A stretch of 64,000 nt of DNA. It comes from Flavobacteriaceae bacterium PS02337 (GTDB lineage: Bacteria; Bacteroidota; Bacteroidia; Flavobacteriales; Flavobacteriaceae). Shown here one piece after another: positions 61,602 to 64,000 of this stretch (its first letter is position 1; each line of letters opens with the position of its first letter). Both the position numbers and the translations under genes were made by a program. The notes beneath the pieces were generated by a model, which did no database searches, was not told the DNA's origin, and saw only the letters and a list, made by a program, of their open reading frames with translations. The stretch lies in contig JASCOE010000005.1 of assembly GCA_029959285.1 (NCBI GenBank), positions 186,001-250,000 on the forward strand. Reading direction: 5' to 3'.

Positions 61602-64000
61602 ATATTGTCATCAAGAAACCAATTAAATTCTCTTTTTTATTTAATCCAAGTTTTTTTCTTAGACGATAACGTGCTAATTCTACACCGCCAGTTGAGATGT
61701 TCATGATTTCAGCAATTTCTTTGGTAGACATATTCATCAATAAATAAGTAGATAAATCTAATTCTCTTGGAGAAATAGTTGGATATTGCCCTTTTAGTCG
61801 TTTTAAGAACTCGAAATGCACGTTTTTGATGTGCTTTTCAAGGTCTTTCCAACTCTTGTCTGTATTTACTTCTTTTACAATGCTTTTATGCAGTTTACTA
61901 AATTCTGCTTTAGTACTGTCGTCTAATATATTAGTATCAATATCTTTTAATTTATGGATGATACCATTTAGGACTTTATTTTTCTTTACAACTTGTAATG
62001 AATTGTTTACTAGTTCCTTGTCTTTTGCTAAGATTTTGATCTGAAGCTTGTCATTTTTTAGTTTTTCAATTTCTTTCTCCAAATCATGTTGTTCATGTCT
62101 GATTTTAGATTCTCTTTCTAGATACAATCTGCGCTGTTCAATTGTTTCGTAATACCTGTTTTTTCTAATTTTCAGCTTAATTCTAATAGAAATTAAATAC
62201 GCGCCTAACAAGACAAGAATTAGATAAAATAGATAAGCTAGAAAATGTCTGTACCAAGGCGGAGAGACAGTAAATTCAACTTCTGTAATATTAGATTCTA
62301 TGCCATAACTATTTCTGGCTTTTAATTTCATTACATAATTACCTTCTCTCAAATTGGTGTATTCCTTAATAGCTGTTTGAGACCAACCGCGCCAGTTTTC
62401 TTCAAATGGTTCAAGTTTATAAGAATACATTACGTTTTCTTGATTTTCATAAGTTGGAGAAGCAAAGGTAAATTTTACTCGATTGTACTTATAAGGAATA
62501 GAATACGATTCTTCTTTATTGTTTAAATTCCCCGTCAAAATAGTGTCTCCAGGAAACGTAAAGCTTTCAATAAAAGCCCTTGGTTTTGTCATGAATGTAT
62601 TTGGAACGGTTGAATTGTAATGCGTTAAACGATCTGTTAATCCGATGAAAATGTTTTGAGGATCAATTGCATTTACAGATATATAATTGTTTACAAGATT
62701 TCCAGATAAGTTCGAGAAAATGGCTTGTTTTTTTGTGTACGTTCCGTTTTTGTTTTTTGCTAAAACACCTAGAGATTCATTAAATGCGTACCATAAACTT
62801 CCAGATGGATCTTCGATTAAGGTATTGATAGTCGGAATGCCTTCAAATAGCTTTGTAATCTTTTTATCTTCAAAAAATGTTTCTTGTTCAACAGAATATC
62901 TGAAAAAGTGATTTTTTACTTGAATATATACTTTATTATTAATGGTTTGTAAGCTATTAATTCCTTTGTATTTATCAGATATATTGACGTGTTTTTTTAT
63001 AAAATCAAATCTCAATAAATCTTCTGATAACTTTACTTGATATAAAAACGGATTTTTCTTTAGCCATAAATAATTTTCGTCTATTTCGACAGAGAAATTA
63101 TTGGTTGTTTCGTCAAAACCTTTTACTTGATGAAGGTAATCGTATCCTGATGCAGATTTCTTAAAAACAGAAAATCCATTATAACTTTCACCTATAATAT
63201 AGTTTTCATGATCGGGAATTTTTTTGAAACCAAAATATCCTTTTGTGTCTAATATTTTGGAAACTCTATTGTTTTCGATCACTAATGCACCGCTGTTACT
63301 AGCACAAATTAAAACATTGTTTAAAACCTGAATGTTCCAAACCTGAGAAATTGTTCCTTCAACTCTTGTAAAAGGGCTGTCTTTGAAAGATTCTCCCCAT
63401 GCATGATAAAATAAACCTTGGTTGGTTGCTACATATAAATTACCATTGTGAGTTATTGAGGCATAAACAGTTCCAATGTTATAGCTGTAATCAAAATAAG
63501 AAAAAGGAGAATTTTCGTTTATAAAAGCAATTCCGTTGTCAAGTCCAAGCCAAATATTGCTTTTATTGTCAACAAACGATGCTAGAATAGTATTGTTTTG
63601 AATGCCTTTTTGTCTGTTTAAATGTTGAATTATTTTTCCGTTTAGATCACAAATAATAGCGCCATCTAATACTGAATTTAGTAATATGAATTTGTTTTTA
63701 ATGATTGAACCGCCAAGCGAAGTGTTTTTCTTGATAAAATCATTTGCTTCTGTTGCCCAAGGTTTAATAACGCCATTTTCTGAAACAAAAAGCCCTTTCT
63801 CCAGAGTGGCGTATAATAACCTGTTTTTTGACAAAGGAAAAAGAGACCAAATTTCTTTGTCATTAAAAATCGTAGTTCCTTTTATTGCAGTTAGTCTTCG
63901 ATTTTTGTATTCAAGAACACCTAAAATTTTGTCTTGAAAATAAAGTCGATTATTTACTAAAAAAGAGAATTGAAACTTATGAGGAGCAGTTAATGTAGTA
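61600..64000 (-). CDS. Propeller / Y_Y_Y / LuxR-type HTH transmembrane regulator (5' end outside window)
   Basis: The frame is open from the window's right edge (first full codon ends at 63999), so the start is missing; the TTG at 63834 is not the real start. About 799 residues are visible. The periplasmic part has two-component-regulator propeller repeats (NKSNIWLGLDNGIAFINENS; NLYVATNQGLF; GSLWYAFNESLGVL), then a Y_Y_Y domain (YSYKLEPFEENWRGWSQ). A membrane segment (LAYLFYLILVLLGAYLISI), a coiled coil and a C-terminal LuxR-like HTH (ISPRELDLSTYLLMNMSTKE, STGGVELARYRLRKKLGL) follow. There is no histidine kinase domain, so it looks like a membrane-bound one-component regulator. The ligand is unknown. 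Confidence 0.88.
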   Translation of the reverse strand, partial: TTLTAPHKFQFSFLVNNRLYFQDKILGVLEYKNRRLTAIKGTTIFNDKEIWSLFPLSKNRLLYATLEKGLFVSENGVIKPWATEANDFIKKNTSLGGSIIKNKFILLNSVLDGAIICDLNGKIIQHLNRQKGIQNNTILASFVDNKSNIWLGLDNGIAFINENSPFSYFDYSYNIGTVYASITHNGNLYVATNQGLFYHAWGESFKDSPFTRVEGTISQVWNIQVLNNVLICASNSGALVIENNRVSKILDTKGYFGFKKIPDHENYIIGESYNGFSVFKKSASGYDYLHQVKGFDETTNNFSVEIDENYLWLKKNPFLYQVKLSEDLLRFDFIKKHVNISDKYKGINSLQTINNKVYIQVKNHFFRYSVEQETFFEDKKITKLFEGIPTINTLIEDPSGSLWYAFNESLGVLAKNKNGTYTKKQAIFSNLSGNLVNNYISVNAIDPQNIFIGLTDRLTHYNSTVPNTFMTKPRAFIESFTFPGDTILTGNLNNKEESYSIPYKYNRVKFTFASPTYENQENVMYSYKLEPFEENWRGWSQTAIKEYTNLREGNYVMKLKARNSYGIESNITEVEFTVSPPWYRHFLAYLFYLILVLLGAYLISIRIKLKIRKNRYYETIEQRRLYLERESKIRHEQHDLEKEIEKLKNDKLQIKILAKDKELVNNSLQVVKKNKVLNGIIHKLKDIDTNILDDSTKAEFSKLHKSIVKEVNTDKSWKDLEKHIKNVHFEFLKRLKGQYPTISPRELDLSTYLLMNMSTKEIAEIMNISTGGVELARYRLRKKLGLNKKENLIGFLMTI

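Noticed and set aside
1-64000. tRNA, rRNA, tmRNA or known riboswitch
   Set aside because: Gaps were read for tRNA-like arms and conserved riboswitch cores; none seen. A covariance search would be decisive and was not possible.

Overview
The window reads as chromosomal DNA of a gliding member of the family Flavobacteriaceae, most likely the genus Flavobacterium. The sequence is AT-rich and start codons lack Shine-Dalgarno sequences. Many genes are preceded by the Bacteroidota -7 box TAnnTTTG. The window also carries GldA, GldD, GldE, GldJ, PorU and PorV, the gliding and type IX secretion (T9SS) proteins of this group. No tRNA, rRNA, CRISPR array, prophage or insertion sequence was seen. The content is mainly core genome with small lineage-specific insertions.

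Layout. 1-2414: the 3' end of metH, a small four-helix-bundle gene set between repeats, and metF. 2550-6062: a methyltransferase, an SLC1-type amino-acid transporter and a PLP decarboxylase. 6152-9544 (minus): a TonB-dependent receptor with a long leader, then gldA. 9691-11876: three tandem outer-membrane beta-barrel paralogues, each with its own terminator. 12278-16592: dgt facing a DUF3078 protein and dxs. 16646-19395: three tandem paralogues with a four-Cys N-terminal domain, one membrane segment with a lipobox-like end, and a TonB-like C-terminal domain. 19458-20433: tadA and a small membrane protein. 20652-28845: an alpha-2-macroglobulin lipoprotein followed by penicillin-binding protein 1C. 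28962-31174 (minus): RNase G, a 30-residue basic protein and HU. 31315-34720: mutY, ssb, gldE, gldD. 34762-39691: an HMA lipoprotein, a DMT exporter and an M16 peptidase pair. 39965-40693: rplU-rpmA. 40993-47308: AsmA, miaE-like, a glycosyltransferase, an AraC regulator and an AhpD-like protein. 47863-53099 (minus): an M1 aminopeptidase, pdhC, pdhA and cdd. 53178-60160: porV and porU divergent from gldJ. 60279-64000: murF, and a propeller/Y_Y_Y/LuxR-type regulator cut by the window end.

How the genes work together. MetH and MetF form the methionine/one-carbon step. PorU, PorV and GldJ belong to T9SS and gliding, with GldD and GldE as further gliding proteins and GldA as the ATPase of a gliding ABC transporter encoded elsewhere. 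The A2M protein and PBP1C form the periplasmic defence/repair pair known from many Gram-negatives. PdhA and PdhC are pyruvate dehydrogenase E1-alpha and E2; E1-beta and E3 are not in the window.

Intergenic DNA is rich in small palindromic repeats of at least four families, several placed where a terminator would be expected. The least explained features are the four-Cys/TonB-like cluster (16646-19395), the tiny basic protein downstream of HU (30764-30856), the repeat families, and the structured element at about 47430-47580.
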